Virus record (IMG/VR): IMGVR_UViG_3300030099_001311
Location: 1 to 21,130 of that record
DNA from: a virus
Length of the DNA: 21,130 bases
Strand: one strand, 5' to 3'
Shown here: in pieces, positions 15,532 through 20,944 of the stretch
Layout: the number at the start of each line of letters is the position of its first letter
How positions within the stretch are numbered: position 1 is the stretch's first letter
Translations under genes and position numbers: made by a program
Notes under the pieces: generated by a model
What the model saw: the letters and a program-made list of their open reading frames with translations, nothing else
Database searches by the model: none
What the model was told of the DNA's origin: nothing

Positions 15532-15722
15532 CAGATGGTTACTGGAGGTATTACGAAAATCATATAAATTGTGATTGGTGTGGAGCTTTAACTAGAGGTC
15601 GGGTCTACAAAGGTCGGACAGATGTTAGCTGTGGGTCTTGTGATAGACAGTTAAAAGAGCTCTCTAAAAAAGAATATACAATAAAGAAAAGATTACGAGA
15701 AAAGGGGAGATTAGATTCGTGA
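15528..15722 (+). CDS. Small zinc-ribbon protein (64 aa)
   Basis: ATG 15528 overlaps the primase stop (ATGA), so it is translationally coupled. The protein has two CxxC pairs: CDWCG near residue 15 and CGSCD near residue 35. A Cys4 zinc ribbon is therefore likely. The C-terminal 25 residues form a strongly basic helix (KKEYTIKKRLREKG), suited to nucleic-acid contact. Its stop overlaps the GTG start of the methyltransferase. Small zinc ribbons of this kind are common in phage replication operons; the specific role is unknown. Confidence 0.8.
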   Translation: MTDGYWRYYENHINCDWCGALTRGRVYKGRTDVSCGSCDRQLKELSKKEYTIKKRLREKGRLDS

Positions 15723-16828
15723 CAGTAGAATATTTAACGGGGGATTGCAGGGAGGTTTTAAAGACATTACCTGACAAACATTTTAATACAGTTGTTACTT
15801 CACCACCATACTGGGGGTTAAGAGATTACCAAACTGGCACATGGGTTGGTGGCGATCCTAATTGTCCACATATGAGGACTACAAAGATCGGGAAAACTGT
15901 TAAGACAGCGACAGGACACCAAGCTATGCACGATCAAGGTAATGTTGTCGGTGATGCCATATATAAAAGCAAATGTCCTAAATGTGGTGCAGTAAGACAA
16001 GATTTACAGGTTGGTCTTGAAGCAACGCCAGCAGAATATGTCCGAACTCTTGTTCGGGTTTTCAGAGAGATTCGCAGAGTGCTTCGTGATGATGGTACTG
16101 TGTGGCTGAATCTAGGTGATAGTTACTCCAGTGGTGGTCGGACTTCAACAACAAACCAGACTGTTCGGGGTGATGCAGACTATGGCGTAACCAGACCACC
16201 AGTTGTTAAAGGCTTAAAACAAAAAGATTTAGTCGGTATTCCATTTCGTGTAGCGTTTGGACTTCAGGAAGATGGTTGGTATTTACGCCAAGATATTATA
16301 TGGCACAAACCAAACCCTATGCCTGAAAGCGTACAAGATAGATGCACAAAGGCACATGAATATATATTTTTGTTGAGTAAAAAGAAAAACTATTATTATG
16401 ATAACGAGGCAATCAAAGAAGAGGTTAAACAAGATTGGGGTACTCGTGATAGAACAAATGGTAAGTATCATAATGAGGGTACGGGTCTAGTTCCCCATAG
16501 TGGATTAGAGATGTCTTACGAAACTAAAAACAAAAGATCGGTGTGGACAGTATCACCAAAACCATTCAAGGAGGCACATTTTGCTGTGTATCCAACAGAG
16601 TTAATTGAACCCTGCATTTTAGCAGGCTGTCCAGAAGATGGTTATGTTCTTGATCCATTTGGTGGTTCGGGAACAACGGGGTTAGTTGCTGACAGGCTTG
16701 GTCGTAATGCAACATTAATTGAACTAAATGAGGATTATTTAAACATAGGAACAAATAGAATTTTAGGTGATGCACCTTTGTTTACAGATATGAAAATAAA
16801 AAAAAACAAAAGTGTATTGACTAGGTAG
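15719..16828 (+). CDS. Beta-class DNA methyltransferase, N4-cytosine or N6-adenine type (369 aa)
   Basis: An S-adenosylmethionine-dependent amino-methyltransferase. Motif IV TSPPYW (residues 27-32) comes first and the SAM-binding motif DPFGGSGTTG (312-321) near the end: the beta order of N4C/N6A enzymes. SPPY rather than DPPY favours N4-cytosine, but some N6-adenine enzymes also have it. Between them is an inserted zinc-ribbon-like element (C49-x-H51 ... C86-x2-C89). The GTG start at 15719 overlaps the preceding stop (GTGA) and has AGGGGAG upstream. No restriction endonuclease was found, so it is an orphan enzyme, probably protecting phage DNA or marking it. Target specificity cannot be read from sequence. 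It contains one exact CCGAA-N4-TGTTCGG palindrome; promoter P2 overlaps its 3' end. Confidence 0.9.
   Translation: MTVEYLTGDCREVLKTLPDKHFNTVVTSPPYWGLRDYQTGTWVGGDPNCPHMRTTKIGKTVKTATGHQAMHDQGNVVGDAIYKSKCPKCGAVRQDLQVGLEATPAEYVRTLVRVFREIRRVLRDDGTVWLNLGDSYSSGGRTSTTNQTVRGDADYGVTRPPVVKGLKQKDLVGIPFRVAFGLQEDGWYLRQDIIWHKPNPMPESVQDRCTKAHEYIFLLSKKKNYYYDNEAIKEEVKQDWGTRDRTNGKYHNEGTGLVPHSGLEMSYETKNKRSVWTVSPKPFKEAHFAVYPTELIEPCILAGCPEDGYVLDPFGGSGTTGLVADRLGRNATLIELNEDYLNIGTNRILGDAPLFTDMKIKKNKSVLTR
16042..16057. repeat. Dispersed palindrome, copy in methyltransferase gene
   Basis: CCGAA-CTCTTG-TTCGG; here C and G flanking the centre extend the arms to 6 bp. Encodes R-T-L-V-R. Confidence 0.8.
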
Positions 16829-16856
16829 TATTGTTCCTATATTATTAATGGGTAAG
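16817..16856 (+). promoter_or_regulatory. Sigma-70-type promoter P2, twin of P1
   Basis: TTGACT (16817-16822), 17-bp spacer, TATTAT (16840-16845), then GGGTAAG (16850-16856) at the expected start. Eighteen bases (16839-16856) are identical to P1 (6092-6109), while the spacers differ. The -35 lies in the last codons of the methyltransferase gene. Confidence 0.8.
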
Positions 16857-16876
16857 ATTTAATAATAATTTAATGA

Positions 16877-17062
16877 ATGAGGGAGGCAAAAAAAAGACCT
16901 TTCTGGGTAAGTGAGTGTATCCTAACTGTAAATGTCGTATGTAAAGATTGCCCTCAAATGGGTTTCAGAACCAAATTACACAGTCTTATATACGATCAAA
17001 GTAGTTTTGCCCGAAGTCATGTTCTATCAAATTTACAGGTCACTCACACTAATATTAATTAA
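16877..17062 (+). CDS. Possible small protein downstream of P2 (61 aa)
   Basis: An open frame from ATG 16877 gives MREAKKRPFWVSECILTVNV, then CKDCPQMGF and a Ser/His-rich tail ending NIN. Three cysteines, two as CxxC, could bind metal. There is no clear ribosome-binding site, and the start lies only about 25 bases after the predicted transcription start. An SD-like GGGAGG at 16880-16885 lies inside the frame rather than before it. The stretch 16829-17080 is otherwise a promoter and a 5' leader, so this could be untranslated. It is listed with low confidence. A degenerate palindrome (CCCGAAGTCATGTTC at 17010-17024) is inside. Confidence 0.3.
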   Translation: MREAKKRPFWVSECILTVNVVCKDCPQMGFRTKLHSLIYDQSSFARSHVLSNLQVTHTNIN

Positions 17063-17073
17063 GAGAAAGCGAG
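17055..17073 (+). promoter_or_regulatory. Recurrent translation leader, copy 3
   Basis: TTAATTAAGAGAAAGCGAG precedes ATG 17081; it is nearly the same as the leaders at 8239 and 10280 except for one inserted C. Confidence 0.55.
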
Positions 17074-17080
17074 GTTAAAT

Positions 17081-17269
17081 ATGAATAGTGACAAAATAAT
17101 ATCCATACAGGAAGATGGATATACCATACATATAGGTAATATGTCGGAGTTCATTGAGGATAATGAACTTAATAAAGACGAAATTGATATGCTTGAAAAT
17201 CTAGGCAAAGGTCAACAATGCCTTGTATCAAGTGGTCAAGATTACACAAAAATAACACGATTAAAATAG
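17081..17269 (+). CDS. Small acidic unknown protein (62 aa)
   Basis: ATG 17081 follows the recurrent AAGAGAAAGCGAGG leader. The protein is acidic with a beta-like start (KIISIQEDGYTIHIGNMSEF), an Asp/Glu-rich helix (DNELNKDEIDMLENLGKG) and a short C-terminal strand. No known domain or metal site was recognised. It is the first securely placed gene after promoter P2 and lies 13 bases before the metallopeptidase-like gene. Acidic, under-70-residue proteins in early phage regions are often inhibitors or DNA mimics, but nothing here shows that directly. Confidence 0.7.
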   Translation: MNSDKIISIQEDGYTIHIGNMSEFIEDNELNKDEIDMLENLGKGQQCLVSSGQDYTKITRLK

Positions 17270-17282
17270 AAAGGGGGATTAT

Positions 17283-17720
17283 ATGGCTAGAGAATTAGTA
17301 AAACGTATTGATATGGCTTTGCATATACAGGAGTTATGTGCAAGGCATGACATTCGGGTTCGGTATCAATCATTAAGCGAGAAAGTGCCACGATATTATG
17401 CTGACCAAAACAACAGGACAATCTGTATTCGTCCAACAAAGAATACAGGATATTATGTATCAGCACTCCATGAACTCGGACATTTACTCGGTGTTAATCA
17501 AAGTGTTGAAAACGATACATTGGAAAGGGAGATCGGTGCATGGAAATATGCTATGGTCAATGCCATTGTATGGACAGATACAGCGACTAGGGTTATGAAA
17601 AATGCTCTCATGTCCTATGGTGTAACAGAGGATCAATGGGTCGGTGTCTGGAATGATTGTATGAATTATTACAATGCAATAAAAGAACAGAGCAAACCTT
17701 TCACAAAGGAAATTGCCTAA
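17283..17720 (+). CDS. HExxH metallopeptidase-like protein (145 aa)
   Basis: The motif ALHELGHLLG holds H63-E64-x2-H67, the zinc-binding HExxH signature. A likely third ligand is E83 in EREIGAWKYA, giving the gluzincin-like arrangement seen in ImmA/IrrE-type peptidases. The N-terminal 55 residues (ELCARHDIRVRYQS, then RTICIRP) look like the small beta domain that precedes the active-site helix in that group. In mobile elements ImmA-type proteases cut repressors; in phages their targets are mostly unknown. It starts at ATG 17283 behind AAAGGGGG. The stop overlaps the next start (TAATG), coupling it to an HTH-like protein. A repressor-cleaving role is inference; no classical repressor gene was seen here. 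Confidence 0.75.
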   Translation: MARELVKRIDMALHIQELCARHDIRVRYQSLSEKVPRYYADQNNRTICIRPTKNTGYYVSALHELGHLLGVNQSVENDTLEREIGAWKYAMVNAIVWTDTATRVMKNALMSYGVTEDQWVGVWNDCMNYYNAIKEQSKPFTKEIA

Positions 17721-17929
17721 TGACTAAATTCCATGAATCTTTTATCTTTGCTGTGCAAAAGTATTGGGAAGATAACAAGGGCAAGTTCAAGCATATCGAG
17801 AAGTCGGGGGTTCACATGGACAGAACAACCAAGAAAAAGTTCGGGTTGCAGGACTTGGCAGATCATTTTAACATAACCGAATCACAGGCTAGACGTATAG
17901 TCTATGTGAAAAATAAGATGGTCAAATGA
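17720..17929 (+). CDS. Small HTH-like protein (69 aa)
   Basis: The preferred start is ATG 17720, overlapping the upstream stop (TAATG) with AAAGGAAA in front; an in-frame ATG at 17657 lies well inside the metallopeptidase gene. The protein begins MTKFHESFIFAVQKYWEDN, has a basic middle (KFKHIEKSG, RTTKKKF) and ends with LQDLADHFNITESQARRIVY. That end reads as a helix-turn-helix: LQDLADHF, turn NITE, then SQARRIVY as recognition helix. A DNA-binding regulator is likely. It overlaps the next gene by 4 bases and is coupled to a putative protease, an arrangement that could form a regulatory pair. Confidence 0.72.
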   Translation: MTKFHESFIFAVQKYWEDNKGKFKHIEKSGVHMDRTTKKKFGLQDLADHFNITESQARRIVYVKNKMVK

Positions 17930-18363
17930 TGTTGGAAACTGCAACTGCTTTAATGTGTATGGCTCATGCCATATACTTTGAGGCGAGATCGGAGTCTACT
18001 GTCGGACAACTAGCTGTCGGGCAAGTTATTATGAATCGGGTTTCGGATCATAGGTTTCCAGATACTGTCTGTGAAGTAGTTACTGACGGACTCCGATACT
18101 CATGGGATACCCGAAAAATTGTTCGGAATAAATGTGCCTTCAGCTTCTACTGTGATGGAAAACCCGAACATATATCAGACCAGCAGGCATATATCTGGGC
18201 TGAAGAATTATCGTATGCTATTATCAACAATCATGTGAGCATTGATGTAACAGATGGTTCTACTCACTACCATGCTCACTACGTCCAGCCATATTGGAAA
18301 GATGCTTTCACACAAACTGTGAGGATTAATGCTCATATCTTTTATAGATGGGAAATGCCCTAA
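17926..18363 (+). CDS. SleB/CwlJ-type cell wall hydrolase (145 aa)
   Basis: This Hydrolase_2 family protein has its signature blocks in order: AHAIYFEARSES (residues 14-25, putative catalytic E19), VGQLAVGQVIMNRV, FPDTVCEVV, NKCAFSFYCDG, GSTHYHAHYVQPYW, and the C-terminal HIFYRW. Family members cleave peptidoglycan (SleB is a lytic transglycosylase). There is no signal peptide or linker, so the protein is only the catalytic domain. It is the second cell-wall enzyme of this phage, far from the GH24 lysozyme and in a different transcription unit, co-transcribed with regulatory-looking genes. It starts at ATG 17926, with another ATG at 17929. An imperfect-arm palindrome copy lies at 18110-18127. 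Confidence 0.88.
   Translation: MMLETATALMCMAHAIYFEARSESTVGQLAVGQVIMNRVSDHRFPDTVCEVVTDGLRYSWDTRKIVRNKCAFSFYCDGKPEHISDQQAYIWAEELSYAIINNHVSIDVTDGSTHYHAHYVQPYWKDAFTQTVRINAHIFYRWEMP
18110..18127. repeat. Dispersed palindrome, copy in cell wall hydrolase gene
   Basis: CCCGAA-AAATTG-TTCGGA, with the CCGAA/TTCGG core exact. Encodes R-K-I-V-R. A lone opposite-strand half site CCGAACA follows at 18164-18170. Confidence 0.8.
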
Positions 18364-18394
18364 TAGTTCATATTAGGGGGGTACAAACATACAC

Positions 18395-18415
18395 GGGGGG
18401 TTCTTTCCACCCCCC
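18395..18415 (+). terminator. GC-rich hairpin, possible terminator after the P2 operon
   Basis: GGGGGGT (18395-18401) / ACCCCCC (18409-18415) with a 7-nt loop, 31 bases after the hydrolase stop. It lacks an immediate T run, although a TTTTTT tract follows at 18438-18443. The intergenic stretch 18364-18554 otherwise holds an AT-rich promoter region and no gene. Confidence 0.5.
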
Positions 18416-18483
18416 TGTAGCCCTTTAAAACAAGCCGTTTTTTAACAAAATAATAAAAATATAATTTTTTTTTATAAATATAC

Positions 18484-18512
18484 TTGACATATATATTCTG
18501 GGTATATATATA
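18484..18512 (+). promoter_or_regulatory. Sigma-70-type promoter P3
   Basis: A consensus TTGACA (18484-18489), 17-bp spacer and TATATA (18507-18512) in a very AT-rich stretch, about 40 bases before a gene with a strong AAAGGAG site. The alternating TA makes the exact -10 register uncertain. Confidence 0.7.
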
Positions 18513-18554
18513 TACATCATATCTTAATTTTAACTTAACAGAAAGGAGTACATT

Positions 18555-18719
18555 ATGTACGTAAAAGATATGACAAAAAAGGACAGACGCAATATGCGTA
18601 AATTGAAAGAAGAATTTATTTACGGGTATGCTGATGTGCCAATGCCTAAAAAAGACTTACGTTCTTACGAGAAGATTAGACGTAAGGCTGTGGCAAAGCT
18701 AATACGGGAGTTTAATTAA
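18555..18719 (+). CDS. Small basic unknown protein (54 aa)
   Basis: ATG 18555 lies 6 bases after GAAAGGAG, and 55 codons end at TAA 18717-18719. The protein is very basic and helical (MYVKDMTKKDRRNMRKLKEE, YGYADVPMPKKD, then SYEKIRRKAVAKLIREFN). It is the first gene after promoter P3. Charge and size suggest nucleic-acid or host-polymerase binding, but no motif was recognised. It ends 4 bases before the cyclotransferase ATG, so the two are co-transcribed. Confidence 0.8.
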   Translation: MYVKDMTKKDRRNMRKLKEEFIYGYADVPMPKKDLRSYEKIRRKAVAKLIREFN

Positions 18720-18723
18720 GAAC

Positions 18724-19209
18724 ATGACAAAATTATATTTTGCTTATGGTTCTAACTTAAACCACAGTAGCATGGCGACTAGATGCCCTAATGCAAAACA
18801 TTTGGGTGCTATGTATATACCAAATTGGAAATTGGTATTTCGCCATGTTGCCGATATTGTGCCAAGCTATGATAAAGAGGACTTGTTGCCTGTAGGTGTT
18901 TGGGAGATTACTGAAGATTGTGAAAAGGCTTTAGATTTTTATGAGGGTTATCCAACTCTCTATGGTAAAGTTAAAGTCAATGGCATTATGACTTATAAGA
19001 TGAATAACAATAAAGACATATTGCCACCATCTTCTTCTTACTTCCATACGATACTAGAGGGTTATACAAACTTTGGCTTAAATCCTAGCCACCTCTATGA
19101 TGCTCTAGGTTGGTCGCATTATACGAGTAATAAACATAATTGGTCTGAACCAAAACCAAAACGTAAGTTCAAATCATTTCGTTTATTACATGAAAACAAC
19201 ACTAACTAA
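18724..19209 (+). CDS. Gamma-glutamylcyclotransferase-like (AIG2/GGCT fold) protein (161 aa)
   Basis: The N-terminus FAYGSNLNHSSMATRCP carries the YGSNL substrate-binding loop (residues 8-12) of the gamma-glutamylcyclotransferase family. The acidic catalytic residue is expected in LDFYEGYP (E74), as in GGCT and AIG2 proteins. YGKVKVNG and YHTIL-type strands complete the small beta-barrel, and the last 35 residues are basic. Family members release 5-oxoproline from gamma-glutamyl compounds. In phages the substrate is unknown; candidates are glutathione-related metabolites or gamma-glutamyl-modified amines. Lying between small early genes, it reads as an accessory metabolic gene. The start is ATG 18724, just after the preceding stop; no strong ribosome-binding site, so coupling to the upstream gene is likely. 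A terminator-like hairpin follows. Confidence 0.85.
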   Translation: MTKLYFAYGSNLNHSSMATRCPNAKHLGAMYIPNWKLVFRHVADIVPSYDKEDLLPVGVWEITEDCEKALDFYEGYPTLYGKVKVNGIMTYKMNNNKDILPPSSSYFHTILEGYTNFGLNPSHLYDALGWSHYTSNKHNWSEPKPKRKFKSFRLLHENNTN

Positions 19210-19212
19210 TAT

Positions 19213-19242
19213 AGGTGGGGATATACCCCACCTTATTCTTTT
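19213..19242 (+). terminator. Intrinsic terminator or attenuator
   Basis: Perfect 8-bp stem AGGTGGGG (19213-19220) / CCCCACCT (19226-19233) with loop ATATA, followed by TATTCTTTT. The tail is T-rich but interrupted, so partial read-through into 19261 is likely. Confidence 0.75.
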
Positions 19243-19260
19243 GAGAGGAGGTTAATAACC

Positions 19261-19539
19261 ATGAGTAAAAAAAATTATATTATTAGATTTCATTTAATTG
19301 CTTACGAAGATTATAAGGTTGAGGCAGATAGCCCAGAAGATGCTTATAAAATGTATGAATCTGGAGAATATGATTACCATGAAGAAACAGGAGTGCTATA
19401 TGGTAGCGAAAACAAGTTTCATGGTATATGGGAAATAGGTGAAGATGGCAAATGGATAGGTAAAGGTGATGACCCTTTAATTAAATGTGAAGACTATGTT
19501 CACCCTTTTGAACACAATTATAAAAAGATAGGAGGTTAA
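19261..19539 (+). CDS. Small unknown phage protein (92 aa)
   Basis: ATG 19261 follows GAGAGGAGG. It begins with a strand-strand-helix pattern (NYIIRFHLIAYEDYKVEADS, then PEDAYKMYESGEYD). This is like small phage proteins in which a beta hairpin leads into a helix with D-x-x-x-A-Y. The C-terminal half is Gly/Trp-rich and acidic (GIWEIGEDGKWIGKGDD). No catalytic site was recognised. It sits after a leaky-looking terminator and 3 bases before a Cys4 mini-protein gene, so the following four genes form a compact set. Confidence 0.75.
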   Translation: MSKKNYIIRFHLIAYEDYKVEADSPEDAYKMYESGEYDYHEETGVLYGSENKFHGIWEIGEDGKWIGKGDDPLIKCEDYVHPFEHNYKKIGG

Positions 19540-19542
19540 ATT

Positions 19543-19704
19543 ATGATTTGTATGGAATGTAAAAAACTTGTGAAACCCGATTGGGTTTCGCATGAAGATG
19601 AAAATGGCAATCTGATCTGCTTGGATTGCGACAACAGGGACGAGGTTTCCGAAGAAATGTTCGGGTCTGTTTCTGCTGGAGAGAAAGGAGGTAATGATGA
19701 TTAA
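19543..19704 (+). CDS. Cys4 zinc-ribbon mini-protein (53 aa)
   Basis: ATG 19543 lies 8 bases after GGAGG in the end of the upstream gene, and 54 codons end at TAA 19702-19704. MICMECKKLVKPDWVSHEDE has C3-x2-C6, and LICLDCDN has C26-x2-C29: a four-cysteine zinc ribbon of about 30 residues, followed by an acidic Ser/Gly tail. It overlaps the next gene, whose ribosome-binding site AAAGGAGG is inside this frame. Within 162 bases it contains a 7-bp perfect inverted repeat (GAAACCC/GGGTTTC, 19572-19589) and an exact CCGAA-N4-TGTTCGG palindrome. The palindrome is read here in a different frame from the copies in the big genes. Function unknown; nucleic-acid binding is plausible. Confidence 0.78.
   Translation: MICMECKKLVKPDWVSHEDENGNLICLDCDNRDEVSEEMFGSVSAGEKGGNDD
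19649..19664. repeat. Dispersed palindrome, copy in Cys4 mini-protein gene
   Basis: CCGAA-GAAATG-TTCGG, encoding S-E-E-M-F-G, a different frame from the copies in the primase, methyltransferase and hydrolase genes. Confidence 0.8.
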
Positions 19705-19927
19705 AAAAATAGTTCACTTCTTTGGTTTTAGAGGTGATGAATATAATCGTGCTAAAAAGATATGGGGTGAACCAGACTTTATACACCCCGTACACGATAG
19801 GAGGTCTTATATCGAGATTGATAAGGACAATGATGTGCTTATCTTTGCTAATAAAGAAAGACCAGAAATTTTGAGTCGGTATAGAAGAGAATATACTGAC
19901 ATGAAAAAGAAAGGGGGTAATGAATGA
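19694..19927 (+). CDS. Conserved-looking small phage protein of unknown function (77 aa)
   Basis: ATG 19694 (with a second ATG at 19697) lies just after AAAGGAGG. The sequence KIVHFFGFRGDEYNRAKKIW, then GEPDFIHPVHDRRSYIEI and DVLIFAN, is distinctive. I recall related proteins with VHF-GFRGDEY and W-G-PDFIH in alphaproteobacterial phages, without an assigned function. The mix of His, Asp and Arg in a short span could make a catalytic or metal site (HFFGFRGDEY; FIHPVHDRR), but this is not established. The stop overlaps the next start as ATGA, so the two are coupled. Confidence 0.8.
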   Translation: MMIKKIVHFFGFRGDEYNRAKKIWGEPDFIHPVHDRRSYIEIDKDNDVLIFANKERPEILSRYRREYTDMKKKGGNE

Positions 19928-20073
19928 AATTAGATATTGCTATTGAAATAATCAGAACTGAACTTGAATCTGCCTGTGATGAATTTTATGGTGAGGATTG
20001 CAAAGAGAATGAAGAAAGCAAAAAAGAAATTAATGATGCTTTCAAAACCATACTTGATAACTTACCAAAATAA
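19924..20073 (+). CDS. Small acidic unknown protein (49 aa)
   Basis: ATG 19924 overlaps the upstream stop (ATGA), with AAAGGGGG before it, and 50 codons end at TAA 20071-20073. The protein is acidic and helical (MKLDIAIEIIRTELESACDE, CKENEESKKEIND, FKTILDNLPK) with two cysteines. It is the last gene before the repeat-rich region upstream of the terminase. The first ACTTACC copy of that region (20060-20066) lies in its final codons. Function unknown. Confidence 0.7.
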   Translation: MKLDIAIEIIRTELESACDEFYGEDCKENEESKKEINDAFKTILDNLPK

Positions 20074-20284
20074 CTAATTTACTTACCAAGTTACCAACTT
20101 ACTTGGTAAGTAAAATTGTAGGTAAGTTAATATTTGTTATGTAGCCTACGTTACAGAGATTTACTTACATAGGTTACGAGTTAAGTCGGTAACTACGTTT
20201 CGGACTGTAAGTTATTGATTTTATTGCAACTTACCAACTTACCACTACTTCCCCCCTATAAGGGGGTATAGGGTGGTGGTAAGT
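20060..20284. repeat. Iteron-like cluster of ACTTACC / GGTAAGT with 14-bp inverted repeat
   Basis: ACTTACC occurs at 20060, 20081, 20229 and 20237, and its complement GGTAAGT at 20105, 20121 and 20278: seven copies in 225 bases. The central pair forms a perfect 14-bp inverted repeat, TTTACTTACCAAGT (20078-20091) / ACTTGGTAAGTAAA (20101-20114), with a 9-nt loop. The 300-base stretch 20074-20372 holds no gene. It precedes the small terminase gene, the usual place for a packaging site, and could equally be an operator cluster. Confidence 0.85.
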
Positions 20285-20296
20285 AACCCACCACCC
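20252..20296. other. Two adjacent C/G-rich hairpins in the pre-terminase region
   Basis: CCCCC (20252-20256) / GGGGG (20262-20266) with loop TATAA, then GGGTGGTGG (20271-20279) / CCACCACCC (20288-20296) with an 8-nt loop. No T run follows on either strand, so these are not ordinary intrinsic terminators. They sit immediately before promoter P4. Confidence 0.7.
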
Positions 20297-20310
20297 CCAC
20301 CCCAATACAC

Positions 20311-20338
20311 TTGATATTTCTGTAGCATTTTGTATAGT
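20311..20338 (+). promoter_or_regulatory. Sigma-70-type promoter P4, upstream of the terminase gene
   Basis: TTGATA (20311-20316), 16-bp spacer, TATAGT (20333-20338). The sequence ACTTGATATTTC around the -35 also matches the P1 region, including flanking bases. Transcription would start near 20345, which excludes the GTG at 20337 as the terminase start. Confidence 0.7.
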
Positions 20339-20372
20339 GATCGTAGCGACAAAACATGGAGAATTGTTCGGT

Positions 20373-20924
20373 ATGGTGCAGGTAGGTCAAACACTGACAA
20401 AGGAGCAAACCAAAGCAGGTTGGAAAAGGCTCACTGAAAAACAACAAAAATTTTTAGATAACTTCATGCATAAGGACATGACGCAAACTGCGTCTGCAAG
20501 AGATGCTGGGTATAGCAACCCATCAGTTGACGCTGTAAGGCTGTTGCGTAACCCTGTGGTACAGGAAAGATACCAAGAGATGCGTATGGAGGCTAACGCA
20601 AAGTTTGGGGTCACTGTGGAGAAATCTGTTCGGGATTTAAAAAAGATGCGTGATGATGCTTGGCAGAGTGGCAAAATCGGGGAGGCTATTCGGGCTGAAG
20701 AGTTGCGATTGAAGGCGACAGGACTACTGGTCAACAAATCACACGTTATGCACGAGGATATGAACGGGCTTACTAGGGAGCAAATCGTTGAAAAACTGGA
20801 AGAATTTAAAAAATTAGCTGAAGGTCGTATGCGTAACGTAACGCCAGACAAAGATGTTCGGGTTGAGATAGTCGATAATAGCAAAGATTCGGACAATTTA
20901 CCAGAAAACCCCGTTTCGGGGTAG
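20373..20924 (+). CDS. Terminase small subunit (183 aa)
   Basis: This protein recognises the packaging site and loads the large terminase. Near the N-terminus is the family hallmark TEKQQKFLDNFM, followed by TASARDAGYSNPS (helix-turn-helix) and VRLLRNPVVQERYQEM. A central coiled helix (VRDLKKMRDDAWQSGK) and EAIRAEELRLKATGLL come next, and the tail is acidic and likely disordered. ATG 20373 is chosen because GGAGA lies 10 bases upstream and an in-frame GTG at 20337 would lie inside promoter P4. The upstream repeats are the likely cognate site. The large terminase is expected beyond the window, though the following 200 bases do not show its start. Several TGTTCGG half-sites fall in and around the gene. 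Confidence 0.85.
   Translation: MVQVGQTLTKEQTKAGWKRLTEKQQKFLDNFMHKDMTQTASARDAGYSNPSVDAVRLLRNPVVQERYQEMRMEANAKFGVTVEKSVRDLKKMRDDAWQSGKIGEAIRAEELRLKATGLLVNKSHVMHEDMNGLTREQIVEKLEEFKKLAEGRMRNVTPDKDVRVEIVDNSKDSDNLPENPVSG
20908..20922 (+). other. Hairpin over the terminase stop codon
   Basis: ACCCCG (20908-20913) / CGGGGT (20917-20922) with a 3-nt loop. No T run follows, so it is a possible attenuator or mRNA-end structure rather than an intrinsic terminator. Confidence 0.55.
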
Positions 20925-20944
20925 AGGCGTTGAGCAAAATCCTG

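Noticed and set aside
17657-17719. Upstream ATG for the HTH-like protein
   Set aside because: It would overlap the metallopeptidase gene by 64 bases; ATG 17720 with TAATG coupling and AAAGGAAA is better.
18427-18443. AAAAC/GTTTT hairpin with T tract as an independent terminator
   Set aside because: The stem is only five mostly A-T pairs; it is at best the tail of the GC-rich hairpin at 18395-18415.
20337-20372. GTG at 20337 as start of the terminase small subunit
   Set aside because: It overlaps the -10 element of promoter P4; ATG 20373 has a ribosome-binding site and starts just before the conserved region.
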